A DNA stretch of 64,000 nt from Phenylobacterium sp. (GCF_030693405.1 NZ_JAUYAW010000010.1:62001-126000), one strand, 5' to 3'. Shown: positions 48,860-59,949, counted from the first letter of the stretch. Numbers and translations are program-made. The notes: generated by a model from the sequence alone, not told the origin.

Positions 48860-48899
48860 CATATGTTGGTGTGGCTCCAGTAAGTGGAGCCTACATATG
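48860..48899 (+). promoter_or_regulatory. Hairpin embedding the Shine-Dalgarno and start codon of the DnaQ-like gene
   Basis: CATATGT-TGGTGT-GGCTCCA-GTAAG-TGGAGCC-T-ACATATG; GGAG lies in the inner 3' arm and ATG in the outer 3' arm. Confidence 0.6.
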
Positions 48900-49529
48900 A
48901 ATATAGCGGCGTTCTTTGGTCGAGTTGGCTCGGCCCCCGATCTCTCCAGGATCGATCTCGCCCTGCGGACCGTGAGGGCGCGCCAGCATCGGGCCCCGCC
49001 CAAGCCTTTTGGCCGACGTGCGTTCCGCCCCGACATCGCAGGTGGTGACCGGCTTTACTTCAACGTCCGCTCCCTGGGCGTGCAGGGGCGCGATCATGTG
49101 CTGCAATACGCCTTCGCCGACGATCGGGGGAATGTGGTGATGAGCGCTTTCGTACGGGCGGCGGCGCCGGGCGCCCTGATGCTGGCGACGCCGCCGGGCG
49201 ATCTGGCCACCGAACCCCTGGACGAGGCCAGGTTCAATGACATCGCCGCGCGGATCTGCACCGGGGCCACGCTGGTGGCCTATCAGAGGGTGCTGCAGGG
49301 CGGGCTTCTGCCCCAGGGCGCTGCGGGTTCGGCGGCGAGTATCGACTGCGCCTGGCGGCGGTTCCAGCAGACGGCGCGCCGGCTTGGCCTGGCTGCGCCG
49401 ACCCGGTCGCCAGTCACCCTGCAGGACGCCCTGGCCCTGGCCCGGTTGCCGCCCCTGGAATCTGAGGACGCAGCCATGCGCGCCTTGTCCATCAGGGCGC
49501 TCTGGCGCTGGATGGACGAGGCGGACTAA
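48897..49529 (+). CDS. Degenerate DnaQ/DEDD-fold 3'-5' exonuclease-like protein (probable pseudoenzyme)
   Basis: DRLYFNVRSLGVQGRDHVLQYAFADDRGNVV / LVAYQRVLQGGLL / SIDCAWRRFQQTARRLGL / MRALSIRALWRWM align by eye with Exo I/II/III segments with catalytic residues replaced. Confidence 0.55.
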   Translation: MNIAAFFGRVGSAPDLSRIDLALRTVRARQHRAPPKPFGRRAFRPDIAGGDRLYFNVRSLGVQGRDHVLQYAFADDRGNVVMSAFVRAAAPGALMLATPPGDLATEPLDEARFNDIAARICTGATLVAYQRVLQGGLLPQGAAGSAASIDCAWRRFQQTARRLGLAAPTRSPVTLQDALALARLPPLESEDAAMRALSIRALWRWMDEAD

Positions 49530-49539
49530 GGGGCCAAAT

Positions 49540-50031
49540 TCAGGCCCGCGGGGCGACTGCGTCGGCGAACAGGGGCTTGAGCTCGGCGAAGAAGGTTTCC
49601 AGACCATAGCGGTCGGCCAGGGTGAAGAGGCCGTCCGCATCCCGGTGGAGATAGCCATTGGCGGCCAGAAGCAGCAGCTTGCGCCGGGCGCTCTCCCGGG
49701 GAATGCCGGTGATTTCCGACAGGCTCAGGGCATTCAGCCCCCGCGACTGGCGCGGCGCGCCGGCCTCGCCATTGATGCTGTCAGCCAGTTCGGAGAGCAG
49801 GAAGGTCAGATAGAGGACGTACTGGTCCAGGTCCCCATCGAACCGCGCCCGGGTCCGGATCAGGACCGACGAGAATTGCCCGCTCCATCGATAGAACAGG
49901 CGCTGCATATCCAGTTCAGGCGGCGCCGGACGCTTGTCGGACCATCCCCGGGGTTCAGGCGCGACAATGGGCAGAACTTCTCCACCCTCGTCTCGTACAG
50001 GCCCCGCTCGGCCAGAGGTTAACGAAAACAT
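49540..50031 (-). CDS. Winged-helix/HTH transcriptional regulator-like protein
   Basis: LNALSLSEITGIPRESARRKLLLLAANGYLHRDADGLFTL HTH pattern. Confidence 0.6.
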   Translation of the reverse strand: MFSLTSGRAGPVRDEGGEVLPIVAPEPRGWSDKRPAPPELDMQRLFYRWSGQFSSVLIRTRARFDGDLDQYVLYLTFLLSELADSINGEAGAPRQSRGLNALSLSEITGIPRESARRKLLLLAANGYLHRDADGLFTLADRYGLETFFAELKPLFADAVAPRA

Positions 50032-50321
50032 AACACTCGCTCCCACAGTCGGTATCGTTACAAAATCAACGACAAGTTGTCACTTTTTGGGCGAAGCGAA
50101 AGGCGGCTGTATTCAGATTTCCGTGTCGTCCTAGGCGTTAGACCTTCTTAACCAAGAATAAAGGCGTCACCGCTTCCTGCAGGCAACCTAGTCTACTCGC
50201 CCATAACGGGAAACAAGGCCCGCGCTCAAAATGAGCGGAACACCGCCCGTGCGGCGTCGCGCTGGGATTGCGTGCAGCCAGTGACGCGGAAGGCGGCGAA
50301 AGCCGCCCCTGGAGGCGGGTG

Positions 50322-51157
<836 letters not shown>

Positions 51158-51161
<4 letters not shown>

Positions 51162-51823
51162 CGGCGGGTCTCCCTGAGGCGTGCGGTCGCCAGGAACGGC
51201 GCCAGCTTTTCGGTGCGATGGTGAACGAAGGGGGCGGGCGAAGCGGCCGCATGGGCGCCGACCAGCACGGTGGTCATGCCCAGGTCTGCGGCTGGGGCCA
51301 GATTGCGCTCAGAGTCCTCGAAGAAGGCGGTGGCGTCGGGCGTCATGCCATGGGCGTCGAGCATGGCGGTGAAGGCCGCCGGGTCCGGCTTGGGTCGGAA
51401 TCCGAAGGAGTCGATATGGAAGACGTCGTCAAACAGGTGGTGCAGGCCGAGGTGCGACAGCACCCGCTCGGCATGGATGGCGTCGGCGTTGGTGAAGATC
51501 AGCCGCCGCCCGGGCAGGCGTTCCAGCGCCTCCAGCAGATGGGCGTCGTGGGCCAGCACCTGCAGGGACAGGTCGTGGAACAGGGCGTGGAAATCGGCCG
51601 GGTCCACCCCGTGGTGGAGCATCAGACCCCGCAGGGTCAGGCCGTGCTCCTCCAGATAGCGCTTCTGCAGGGCATAGGCCTGGTCCGTCGGAAGGCCGGT
51701 GACCTTGGCCACAAAGGTCGTCATCCGGCCTTCCACCTCGCCCATGAAGCCGGACTCGGCCGGATAGAGGGTGTTGTCGAGGTCGAAGAGCCAGGTGTCG
51801 ATATGGGCGAGGTCGGCGGTCAT
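51158..51823 (-). CDS. HAD-superfamily pyrimidine 5'-nucleotidase
   Basis: [53 protein letters not shown]. Confidence 0.92.
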
Positions 51824-51831
51824 GCTGCGGG

Positions 51832-52746
51832 TCAGGCCGAGATCAGCGTGCCGGCGCCGTGCTCGGAGAACAGCTCCACCAGCATGGCGTGGGGCCGCCG
51901 GCCATCCAGGATCACAACGGCCTGGACCCCGGACTCCACCGCATTGATGGCGGTCTCCAGCTTGGGGATCATGCCGCCGGTGGCGACGCCTGAGGCGATG
52001 GCCTCCCGGGCCTGGGCCAGGTTCATCTCCCGGATCAGCTCGCCATTGGCGTCGAGCACGCCGCGCACGTCGGTCAGCAGCAGCATGCGCTTGGCCCGCA
52101 GGGCGCCGGCCAGGGCGCCGGCCACGGTGTCGGCGTTGATGTTGTAGGTCTCGCCGTCCTTGGAGACGCCGATGGGAGCGATCACCGGGACATAGTCCTC
52201 ATCGGCGTAGATCAGGGCCTCGATCAGCTTGGGATCGACCTTGGTGGGTTCGCCCACAAAGCCCAGGTCGACGGCCTGCTCGATCTGGCTGCCCGGGTCC
52301 TTGCGGGTGCGTACGGCCTTTTCCACCGTGATCAGCCGGGCGTCCTTGCCCGACAGGCCCACCCCGCGGACGTCGGCCTCGGCGCCGGCCAGGGTGATCC
52401 AGTTGGCGATCTCCTTGTTGATGGCGCCAGACAGCACCATCTCGGCGACTTCCATGGTGGCGGCGTCCGTCACCCGCAGGCCGTCGACAAAGCTCGACTT
52501 CACCCCGGCCTTGTCCAGCATCCGTGAGATCTGCGGGCCGCCCCCATGGACCACCACCGGATGGACGCCCAGCATCTTCAGCAGCACCGCGTCGGCGGCG
52601 AACAGCTTGGCCACCGACTCCTCGCCCATGGCGTGGCCGCCATACTTGATGACCACAGTTTCGCGGTCGTAGTGCTGGATGAAGGGCAGGGCCTCGGCCA
52701 GCGTGCGGGCGGTGGCCCAGCCTTCCTCTTCGGGGGTGTCGGTCAC
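51832..52746 (-). CDS. argB: Acetylglutamate kinase
   Basis: [57 protein letters not shown]. Confidence 0.96.
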   Translation of the reverse strand: MTDTPEEEGWATARTLAEALPFIQHYDRETVVIKYGGHAMGEESVAKLFAADAVLLKMLGVHPVVVHGGGPQISRMLDKAGVKSSFVDGLRVTDAATMEVAEMVLSGAINKEIANWITLAGAEADVRGVGLSGKDARLITVEKAVRTRKDPGSQIEQAVDLGFVGEPTKVDPKLIEALIYADEDYVPVIAPIGVSKDGETYNINADTVAGALAGALRAKRMLLLTDVRGVLDANGELIREMNLAQAREAIASGVATGGMIPKLETAINAVESGVQAVVILDGRRPHAMLVELFSEHGAGTLISA

Positions 52747-52840
52747 TTAGCGGCGGCTCCCTGATCCTGGAGCGCCCCGATAGCCGACAGCGGCCCCCGT
52801 GTCACCCGGCGCCCGGTCCTATCGGCCGATTGGGGAGGCT

Positions 52841-53494
52841 CTAAGGCGCCACCGCGCAGGCCGCGGCGATCTCGGCCCGCAGCTCCGGCATGCCCGCGCC
52901 GGTCTCCGAGGAGGTGGCCAGCACCCGGGGGAAGGCGGCCGGGCGCTTGGCGATGGCGGCCTCGGTCTGCAGGCGCACGGCCTCGACGGCGGCCGGCCGC
53001 AGCTTGTCGGCCTTGGTCAGCACGATCTGATAGGAGACCGCGGCTCTGTCGAAGGCGTCCATGGGCTCGCCGTCCACCTCTTTGAGGCCATGGCGAGCGT
53101 CGATCAGCAGATAGGCGCGCTTCAGGTTGGGCCGGCCCCGCAGGTAGTCGCGGCCCAGATTCTGGAACTTCTTGACCTCGCTGCGGGCCGCCCGCGCCCA
53201 GCCGTAGCCGGGCAGGTCGACCAGCCGCAGGCGTTCGTCCAGGACGAAGAAGTTGACCTCCCGGGTGCGGCCCGGGGCGTTGGAGGCCCGCGCCAGGTGC
53301 TTGTGGCCCACCAGGGCGTTGATCAGGGACGACTTGCCCACATTGGAGCGCCCGGCGAAGGCCACTTCCGGCAGGTCCGGGGCCGGCAGGCCGTCCATGG
53401 CCACGGCCCCCATCATGAATTCCGCCTTGCGGGCGAAGAGGATGCGGGCCGCCTCCAGGGCGTCTTCGTCGAACAGCGCGTCGGTGTCGCTCAC
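52841..53494 (-). CDS. engB: Ribosome biogenesis GTPase EngB (YihA/YsxC)
   Basis: [41 protein letters not shown]. Confidence 0.95.
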   Translation of the reverse strand: MSDTDALFDEDALEAARILFARKAEFMMGAVAMDGLPAPDLPEVAFAGRSNVGKSSLINALVGHKHLARASNAPGRTREVNFFVLDERLRLVDLPGYGWARAARSEVKKFQNLGRDYLRGRPNLKRAYLLIDARHGLKEVDGEPMDAFDRAAVSYQIVLTKADKLRPAAVEAVRLQTEAAIAKRPAAFPRVLATSSETGAGMPELRAEIAAACAVAP

Positions 53495-55290
53495 TCGGCG
53501 ACCTTCTTGGTCTTGAAGCGGGCGATCAGGCTGTCGATGGGGTTATCGACCTGGAACTTCCGCATGATGATGTACTGCTGGCCGATGGTCAGCACGTTGT
53601 TCCAGGTCCAGTAGATCAGCAGGCCTGCGGCGAACGGCGCCATGATGAAGGTGAACATGATCGGCATCAGCTGGAAGATGCGCTGCTGGATCGGATCGGT
53701 GGCCGGCGGGTTCATGGCGGTCGTCAGCCACATGGTGAAGCCGTAGAGCAGGGGCAGCACACCCAGGTGCAGCGGGCCGTTCAAGAAGCCGCCGATCAGC
53801 GGGGCGGTGGCCGGATCCCAGGGGATGGCGCCGAACAGGTTGAAGATGGTCGTCGGATCTCGCGACGACAGATCCTGGATCCACCCATAGAAGGGGGCGT
53901 GCCGCATCTCGATGGTGACGGTCAGCACCTTGTAGAGGGCGTAGAAGACCGGGATCTGCAGCAGCATGGGCAGACAGCCGGTCAGCGGATTGATCTTCTC
54001 TGACTTGTAGAGCCCCAGGAGCTCTTGCTGCTGCTTGGCCGGGTCGTCCTTGTATTTCTTGCGCAGCTCCTCGATCTGGGGCTGCACCTTCTTCATCTTG
54101 GTCAGCGACTCGTAGCTCTTGTTGGCCAGCGGGAAGAAGATCAGCTTCACCACCACGGTGAGCGCCAGGATGGCCAGGCCGACATTGCCGATGTGCTGGT
54201 AGATGAAGTGCAGGAAGCTGAACAGCGGCCGGGTCAGGAACCAGAAATTGCCCCAGTCCACCGCGGCGTCCAGACGGGGAATGTTCAGATTGGTCTCATA
54301 GGCCTTCAGCACCGGCACGGTCTTGGCGCCGGCGAAGAAGCGGGTGGTCTCCGTGATCTGGCGGCCGGCGGGAATGGTCCGCGGCTGGCCCACATAGTTG
54401 GCCTCGAAGATCTCGACCGGGCCTGCGCGGGTGACGCGGAACTCGCCCTTGAGCTGCTCGTCCTGTTCGGGGATCAGGGCCGCCAGCCAGTACTTGTCGG
54501 TGATGCCGAGCCAGCCGCCTGTGGAGTTGACCTCCGGCCCGCCCTCCTTGGCCCACTTGTTGTACTTCACCAGGCGCAGCTCTTCGCCCAGCCAGCCGAC
54601 CGCGCCCTCGTGGACGATCTGATTCTTGCCGAGATCGGAGGGTATGCCCTGCCGCTGCACCGAACCGTAGGGGGCCAGCGTCACGTCGCCGGCGCCGGTA
54701 TTGGCCACCGTGTCGGTGATGGTGAACATGTAGCGGTCGTCCACCGCGATCTGACGGGTGAAGGTCAGGCCCTGGCCGTTGGCGTAGCGCAGGGTCACCG
54801 GGGTCTCCGGCGTCAGCGTGGCGCCCTCCACCAGAGTCCAGCGGGTGTCAGGGGTGGGCAGGCCGGTGAGATTGGCCCCGGTCCAGCCGAACTCGGCGAA
54901 CCAGGCGAACTCCGCGCCCTCGGGGCGCAGCAGCTCGACGGGGTCGGCACCGCGATCGACGCTGACCTTGTAGTTGTTCAGGAAGAGATCGTCGATGCGG
55001 GCGCCACGCAGGGCGATGGAGCCGGTCAGCGACGGGGTGGCGACCGGGGCGCGGGCCGTGCGGGCCACCACGGTCGCCCGATCGGCCAGCTGGGCCGGAC
55101 TGGAGGGCAGGGCCGGGTCGCGGCCCACAGGATTGGTCCCAGGCGCCACGGGCGCATCGGCTGCGGCCTGGGCGGCGGCGGCCTGCTGTCGCCGGGCCGC
55201 CGGTTCGATCACCAGGAACTGGTAGACCACCAGGACGATGATCGCGCTGACCACGAAGAGGATCGTGTTGCGGGTGTTGTCATTTTGCAT
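53491..55290 (-). CDS. yidC: Membrane protein insertase YidC
   Basis: [96 protein letters not shown]. Confidence 0.97.
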   Translation of the reverse strand: MQNDNTRNTILFVVSAIIVLVVYQFLVIEPAARRQQAAAAQAAADAPVAPGTNPVGRDPALPSSPAQLADRATVVARTARAPVATPSLTGSIALRGARIDDLFLNNYKVSVDRGADPVELLRPEGAEFAWFAEFGWTGANLTGLPTPDTRWTLVEGATLTPETPVTLRYANGQGLTFTRQIAVDDRYMFTITDTVANTGAGDVTLAPYGSVQRQGIPSDLGKNQIVHEGAVGWLGEELRLVKYNKWAKEGGPEVNSTGGWLGITDKYWLAALIPEQDEQLKGEFRVTRAGPVEIFEANYVGQPRTIPAGRQITETTRFFAGAKTVPVLKAYETNLNIPRLDAAVDWGNFWFLTRPLFSFLHFIYQHIGNVGLAILALTVVVKLIFFPLANKSYESLTKMKKVQPQIEELRKKYKDDPAKQQQELLGLYKSEKINPLTGCLPMLLQIPVFYALYKVLTVTIEMRHAPFYGWIQDLSSRDPTTIFNLFGAIPWDPATAPLIGGFLNGPLHLGVLPLLYGFTMWLTTAMNPPATDPIQQRIFQLMPIMFTFIMAPFAAGLLIYWTWNNVLTIGQQYIIMRKFQVDNPIDSLIARFKTKKVAE

Positions 55291-55303
55291 GGAGTCAGCG
55301 CGC

Positions 55304-55702
55304 TCAGGGCGAAGGAGGGGTTGCGGTCGCAGACGGACGCGCCTGCCGGTCGCTTTCGGTCGCGAGGCTTATCAGCGCGCTTTTCACATCGTCAAGCAAA
55401 CGCGGCCAGGCTCGCACCGGCGCGCCGCTGCGGGCGATGATCACATAGTCGAATCCAGGGCGCGCGAAACGCGGCAACAGCTCATGGGCGGCGGCCCGCA
55501 TGCGCCGCTTGGCGCGGTTGCGGACGACGGCGCCGCCAACCTTGCGGGTGGCGGTGAAGCCGACCCGGACCAGCGGGGCGTGGTCTTCGCGGTCGCGGGC
55601 CTGGACGACCACGGCGCCGCGGGCGCACGAAAACGCCCGCGCAGCAGCCAGAAAGTCTGGTCGCTTACGCAGGCGCTCGATCTTGATAGGGGCGTCGGTC
55701 AC
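55304..55702 (-). CDS. rnpA: Ribonuclease P protein component
   Basis: [31 protein letters not shown]. Confidence 0.93.
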   Translation of the reverse strand: MTDAPIKIERLRKRPDFLAAARAFSCARGAVVVQARDREDHAPLVRVGFTATRKVGGAVVRNRAKRRMRAAAHELLPRFARPGFDYVIIARSGAPVRAWPRLLDDVKSALISLATESDRQARPSATATPPSP

Positions 55703-55737
55703 GCCGACACCTCAATTCTACCGCTCAGCTAAGGCCC

Positions 55738-55872
55738 TTAGGCGCTCAGACGCTTGCGGCCCTTGGCGCGGCGGCGCTGAATGACCTTTTGGCCATTCTT
55801 GGTGGCCATGCGCGCGCGGTAGCCGTGACGGCGCTTACGCACGAGTCGCGACGGCTGATATGTCCGCTTCAC
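55738..55872 (-). CDS. rpmH: 50S ribosomal protein L34 (GTG start), absent from the supplied ORF track
   Basis: [44 protein letters not shown]. Confidence 0.97.
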   Translation of the reverse strand: MKRTYQPSRLVRKRRHGYRARMATKNGQKVIQRRRAKGRKRLSA

Positions 55873-55964
55873 GTTGTTGGCTCCAGGTCAGAAAAACGAG
55901 GCGCGGAGATACGCCAACCACCAGGCCCCGTCAACCGCTCCCCTGCCGAAAAGGGCGATCAGCC

Positions 55965-56714
55965 TCAATTGGCCAGGGTCAGGACGATCGGTCCGTTACG
56001 GGTGGCGACCAGGGTGTGCTCATACTGAACGGCCGGTCCGCCGCCGGTGGGGCGCAGGGTCCAGCCGTCGTCCAGCTCGTCCACCCAGTCCTCGCCCAGC
56101 GCCAGGAAGGGTTCGATGGTGAAGACCAGGCCCTCGGTGATCTGCCGGCGGTCGCGGGGCTCATACCAGGTGGGAATGCTCTCCGGCTCCTCGTGCAGGG
56201 ACCGGCCGACGCCATGGCTGGCGAGGTTGCGGATCAGGCTGTAGCCGTTCTTCTGGGCGAACCCCTCGATGGACCGGCCGATGGCGTTCAGGGGCGCGCC
56301 GGGGCGCACCGCCCGGATGCCGCTCCACATGGCGCGGCGGCCGTCCCGGCACAGGCGCTCGACCCTGCGGGTGACCGGCGGCACGGCGAAGCTGGCGCCG
56401 GTGTCGCCATAATAGCCGTCCAGCTCGGCGGAGACGTCGATGTTCACCAGGTCGCCGGCGCAGATCTTCTGATCGCCAGGGATCCCGTGGGCCACGTCCG
56501 GCCCCACCGAGATGCAGGTGGCGCCGGGAAAGCCATAGGCGAGCTCCGGCGCTGAGCGGGCGCCCTGCGCCTCCAGCAGGCGACGGCCGATGCCGTCCAG
56601 CTCGGCGGTGGTCATGCCTGGCTCCAGGGCCTTGCCCATGGCCTCCAGGGTCTGGGCGACCAGCCGGCCGATGGTCCGGAGCTTCTCCAGGTCTTCCTGG
56701 CTGCTGATGGTCAT
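55965..56714 (-). CDS. map: Type I methionine aminopeptidase
   Basis: HGIPGDQKICAGDLVNIDVSAELDGYYGDTGASF; GHGVGRSLHEEPE-like NLASHGVGRSLHEEPESIP. Confidence 0.95.
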   Translation of the reverse strand: MTISSQEDLEKLRTIGRLVAQTLEAMGKALEPGMTTAELDGIGRRLLEAQGARSAPELAYGFPGATCISVGPDVAHGIPGDQKICAGDLVNIDVSAELDGYYGDTGASFAVPPVTRRVERLCRDGRRAMWSGIRAVRPGAPLNAIGRSIEGFAQKNGYSLIRNLASHGVGRSLHEEPESIPTWYEPRDRRQITEGLVFTIEPFLALGEDWVDELDDGWTLRPTGGGPAVQYEHTLVATRNGPIVLTLAN

Positions 56715-56737
56715 GGGAGGACGCCTTTGGACGGAGT

Positions 56738-57721
56738 TCAGAGATCGGGACGGATGACGGCCTTGCCCACCACCTGGCGCAGGGCCAGGCTGTCGAAGGC
56801 GGCGCGCCAGTCGGCCAGGGGATATTCGGCGTGGACCCGGGGGGTGACCTGGCCGGCCTGCGCCAGGTCCCAGATGGCGGCCTGGTTCTCGCGGCCCTTG
56901 TCGGGGAACTGGCGGCCATATTCGCCGGCGCGGACGCCCATCAGGGAGAAGCCCTTGATCAGCGCCATGTTCACCGGCAGCACCGGCAACCGCCCGGACG
57001 TGAAGCCGATGGACAGCAGCCGGCCGTCAAAGGCGATGCAGCGCACGCTCTCGTCGAACACGTCGCCGCCGACGGGGTCATAGATGATGTCGGCGCCCCG
57101 GCCGCCGGTGATGGCCTTGACCGCCTCACGGAAGCCGCCGGTGACGTTCACCGTGGCCTCAGGACCGTAGTCGGCCGCGACAAGGGCCAGTTTCTCGTCG
57201 GAGGCTGAGGCGGCGATGACCCGCAGCCCCAGGTGACGTCCAAGATCCACCGCCGCCAGGCCGACGCCGCCCGCCGCCCCATGGACCAGCAGCCATTCGC
57301 CAGGCTCGGCCCGGGCCCGACGCACCAGGGACACATAGGCGGTGAGATAGGCCGTGGCGTAGCCGGCCGCCTGGCTGAAGGACAACCGCTCGGGCTTGCG
57401 GCGCAGGCCAGCCGCCGGGGTGATGGCGAAATCCGAAAAGCCGCCGATGCGGGCGCCGCCGACCACGGCTTCGCCGAGCTGGAAACCCTCGACGCCCTCG
57501 CCCAGGGCGTCCACCTCGCCGGCGATCTCCATGCCGGGGATAAAGGGCAGGGGCGGCTTGTGCTGATACTCGCCGCGGGTCTGCAGCAGGTCGGGGAAGT
57601 TGACCGCCGCGGCCTTGACGCGGACACGCACCTCCCCAGGACCCGGCGCCGGGGTCTCGACCTCTTTCAGGACGCAGCCGCCATAGTCGGCGGCCAGGGC
57701 CTCAACCACCAGGGCGCGCAT
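56738..57721 (-). CDS. NADPH:quinone oxidoreductase family protein
   Basis: LLVHGAAGGVGLAAVDLGRHLGLRVIAASASDEK; GGDVFDESVRCIAFDGRLLSIGF. Confidence 0.92.
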   Translation of the reverse strand: MRALVVEALAADYGGCVLKEVETPAPGPGEVRVRVKAAAVNFPDLLQTRGEYQHKPPLPFIPGMEIAGEVDALGEGVEGFQLGEAVVGGARIGGFSDFAITPAAGLRRKPERLSFSQAAGYATAYLTAYVSLVRRARAEPGEWLLVHGAAGGVGLAAVDLGRHLGLRVIAASASDEKLALVAADYGPEATVNVTGGFREAVKAITGGRGADIIYDPVGGDVFDESVRCIAFDGRLLSIGFTSGRLPVLPVNMALIKGFSLMGVRAGEYGRQFPDKGRENQAAIWDLAQAGQVTPRVHAEYPLADWRAAFDSLALRQVVGKAVIRPDL

Positions 57722-57734
57722 CAGCGGCCGCCTA

Positions 57735-58361
57735 TCATGGGACGGGCTGCGCCTTGGGCAGGCCCTTTAGGCCCGACAGGATGAGGGCGGTGGAGAAGGC
57801 TGTGGCGCCCTCCACGTCCACCGGCCTGCGGCTGACCATCTGTTCGCCCACCTCGCGGGCGATGGCGATGCAGGCGCCGGCCAGATAGTCGGCGTCGGCG
57901 GCGGGCGCCGCGCCTCTGGCGATCTCGTCGAGAATGGCGGCGCGCACCTCGTTGAACACCGCCTCCATCTCCGGGGTCTGGCCGTGGACGTGCAGGTGCT
58001 CCTCGGCTTCGCGCCGGTCGGCCCACTGCTGGTGCTCGTCGGCCAGGAACTGGAAATAGGCTTGCAGGGCCGAGCGCACGAAGCCTTCGAAGTCGGCGTT
58101 CTGGCTGCGCAGGGCCTTGAGGATCGGGGCGAAGCGCCGGGCGCCGTCATCGGCCAGGGCGGCGAACACCTCCTCCTTGGACTTGAAGTAGTTGTAGAAG
58201 GTGCCGGCCGCGAGGCCCGTGCGGCGGATGATGTCGCGCACGGTGCACGGCTCATAGCCGATCTCACCGAACACCTCGCGGGCGGCGTCCAGGATGGCGG
58301 TCCGGTTCTGGACCTTGGTCTTGGCCCGCTTTCCGATCGGAAGAATGGCGACCTGGGACAT
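57735..58361 (-). CDS. TetR-family transcriptional regulator
   Basis: AILDAAREVFGEIGYEPCTVRDIIRRTGLAAGTFYNYFKSKEEVFAAL. Confidence 0.94.
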   Translation of the reverse strand: MSQVAILPIGKRAKTKVQNRTAILDAAREVFGEIGYEPCTVRDIIRRTGLAAGTFYNYFKSKEEVFAALADDGARRFAPILKALRSQNADFEGFVRSALQAYFQFLADEHQQWADRREAEEHLHVHGQTPEMEAVFNEVRAAILDEIARGAAPAADADYLAGACIAIAREVGEQMVSRRPVDVEGATAFSTALILSGLKGLPKAQPVP

Positions 58362-58501
58362 GCGACTCCGTACGCAAAACTGACAGGCGTCATTCTAGGA
58401 CGTGGTCTGGACGAGCGCCACTGCTCTGCGGGCGGAAGGTGAAGGGTCTTCAGATCCGGTCCTGGCCGCCCTTGCCCTGGGCGCCCTGTGACCCTTGGCG
58501 A

Positions 58502-58888
58502 TCAGCTCGCCCCGCCGGCGCCCGGCCCGCAACCCAGCCGGCACTGACCCCAGGCCTGAGCGCATTCGTCCGATCCGTCGCCGGCCAGGCAGAAATAATA
58601 GGTCTGGGCGCAGGACATGCGGCAGGCCTGGGCGTCGGGCGGAATGGGTGTCGACATCAGCACCGACCCTGCCAGGGGCCGCAGGCCAAGGCTCGAGGGC
58701 GCGGGGGTTTCAGCCGCCTGCGGGGCGTCAGGGGTCGCCGCAGCGCCCTGGGGGGCCTCTCCAGCCCCGCGCAGGCCCAGGGCTGCAGCGCCCGGACGCT
58801 CCAGGGACAGCCGCCCGTCGGTCTGAGCCGTCGCAGGGGCGGCCAGGGCCAGGAGGACCGTCAGGAGCAGGGCTGGCGCAGATCGCAT
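58502..58888 (-). CDS. Small secreted protein with symmetric six-cysteine C-terminal hairpin motif
   Basis: Signal peptide MRSAPALLLTVLLALAAPATAQ; C-RMS-C-AQTYYF-C-LAGDGSDE-C-AQAWGQ-C-RLG-C. Confidence 0.75.
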   Translation of the reverse strand: MRSAPALLLTVLLALAAPATAQTDGRLSLERPGAAALGLRGAGEAPQGAAATPDAPQAAETPAPSSLGLRPLAGSVLMSTPIPPDAQACRMSCAQTYYFCLAGDGSDECAQAWGQCRLGCGPGAGGAS

Positions 58889-58911
58889 GTCCCTAGCCTG
58901 AACCCCAGCCG

Positions 58912-58927
58912 TTAAGACCCGATTAAC
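58912..58927 (-). promoter_or_regulatory. Consensus CtrA-binding site just upstream of the six-cysteine protein gene
   Basis: TTAA-GACCCGA-TTAAC as read on + strand. Confidence 0.6.
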
Positions 58928-58952
58928 CACGTTTTCGGCCAGCCTCCGGGTG

Positions 58953-59870
58953 TCAGACCGTGCGCTGGGCCCGGTCCTTGGCGTTGGTGGACTGGATCGC
59001 CTCACGGGCCGCCTGCCACTCGTCGTCGCCCCAGGCCCGCAGGCGCGAGAAGTTGCCGCCGGTGGCCTGCCAGGCGGCCCCGTCGATGGCGATGGTCTGA
59101 CCGTTCACATAGGCCGACAGCGGATGCAGCAGATAGACGGCCAGATTGGCCAGCTCGCGCATGTCGCCGACCCGGCCCATGGGGTTGCTGCTCATGTCGC
59201 CATAGGCGCCGCCGCTCTCCTCGGCCTGGCCGGGATTGAGCCGCGCGCTCATCCCCTCGGTGGGGAAGGGCCCGGGCGCGATATTATTGAAGCGGATGCC
59301 GTAGGAGCCCCACTCCACGGCCAGGGACTGGCTCATGGCCGCGATGCCGGCCTTCGACATGGCCGAGGGCACGGTGAAGGGGCCGCCGTTCCAAATCCAG
59401 GTGACGAGGATGGAGACGACAGAGGCCTTGCGCCCCTCGGCGATCCAGCGCTTGCCGCAGCCTTGGGTGACGAAGAAGGCGCCGCGGAAGACGATGTTGG
59501 AAATGGCGTCGAAACCCCGGGGCGACAGATCCTCGGTGCGGCTGATGAAGTTGCCCGCCGCATTGTTAACCAGGCCGGTCAGGGCCCCGCCATCGGCCCA
59601 GATCTGGTCCAGCATGGCCTCGATGGCTTCGGGCACGCGGATGTCGCAGGCCAGGCCCACGCACTTGCCCCCATGGGCGGCCATCAGCTCGGCGGCGGTC
59701 GCCTCCACCACCCCGCCGCGCCGGCCACAGATATAGACCTCGGCGCCCAGCATCAGGCAGGCCTCGGCCATCACCTTGCCCAGGCCCGTGCCGCCGCCGG
59801 TGATCAGGATCCGCTCTCCAGCCATCAGGCCGGGGCGGAACATCAGGTCGTTCATCTCAAGCTGAGCCAT
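58953..59870 (-). CDS. Short-chain dehydrogenase/reductase (2,4-dienoyl-CoA reductase-like)
   Basis: ILITGGGTGLGKVMAEACLMLGAEVYICGRR; GLVNNAAGNFI; SMAVEWGSYGIRFNNIAPGPFPTEG-like region. Confidence 0.93.
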   Translation of the reverse strand: MAQLEMNDLMFRPGLMAGERILITGGGTGLGKVMAEACLMLGAEVYICGRRGGVVEATAAELMAAHGGKCVGLACDIRVPEAIEAMLDQIWADGGALTGLVNNAAGNFISRTEDLSPRGFDAISNIVFRGAFFVTQGCGKRWIAEGRKASVVSILVTWIWNGGPFTVPSAMSKAGIAAMSQSLAVEWGSYGIRFNNIAPGPFPTEGMSARLNPGQAEESGGAYGDMSSNPMGRVGDMRELANLAVYLLHPLSAYVNGQTIAIDGAAWQATGGNFSRLRAWGDDEWQAAREAIQSTNAKDRAQRTV

Positions 59871-59949
59871 GGCCGTTCCCTCTGTGTGTTTCAGTCAGAT
59901 TGCCGCCTGCTGACGCCGCGGAGGTCAAGTCAGGGCGTGACCCGCCCAA

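Noticed and set aside
50144-50160. CtrA site TTAG-ACCTTC-TTAACC
   Set aside because: Spacer is 6 nt for TTAG, and GTTA-N7 leaves two mismatches in the first half-site
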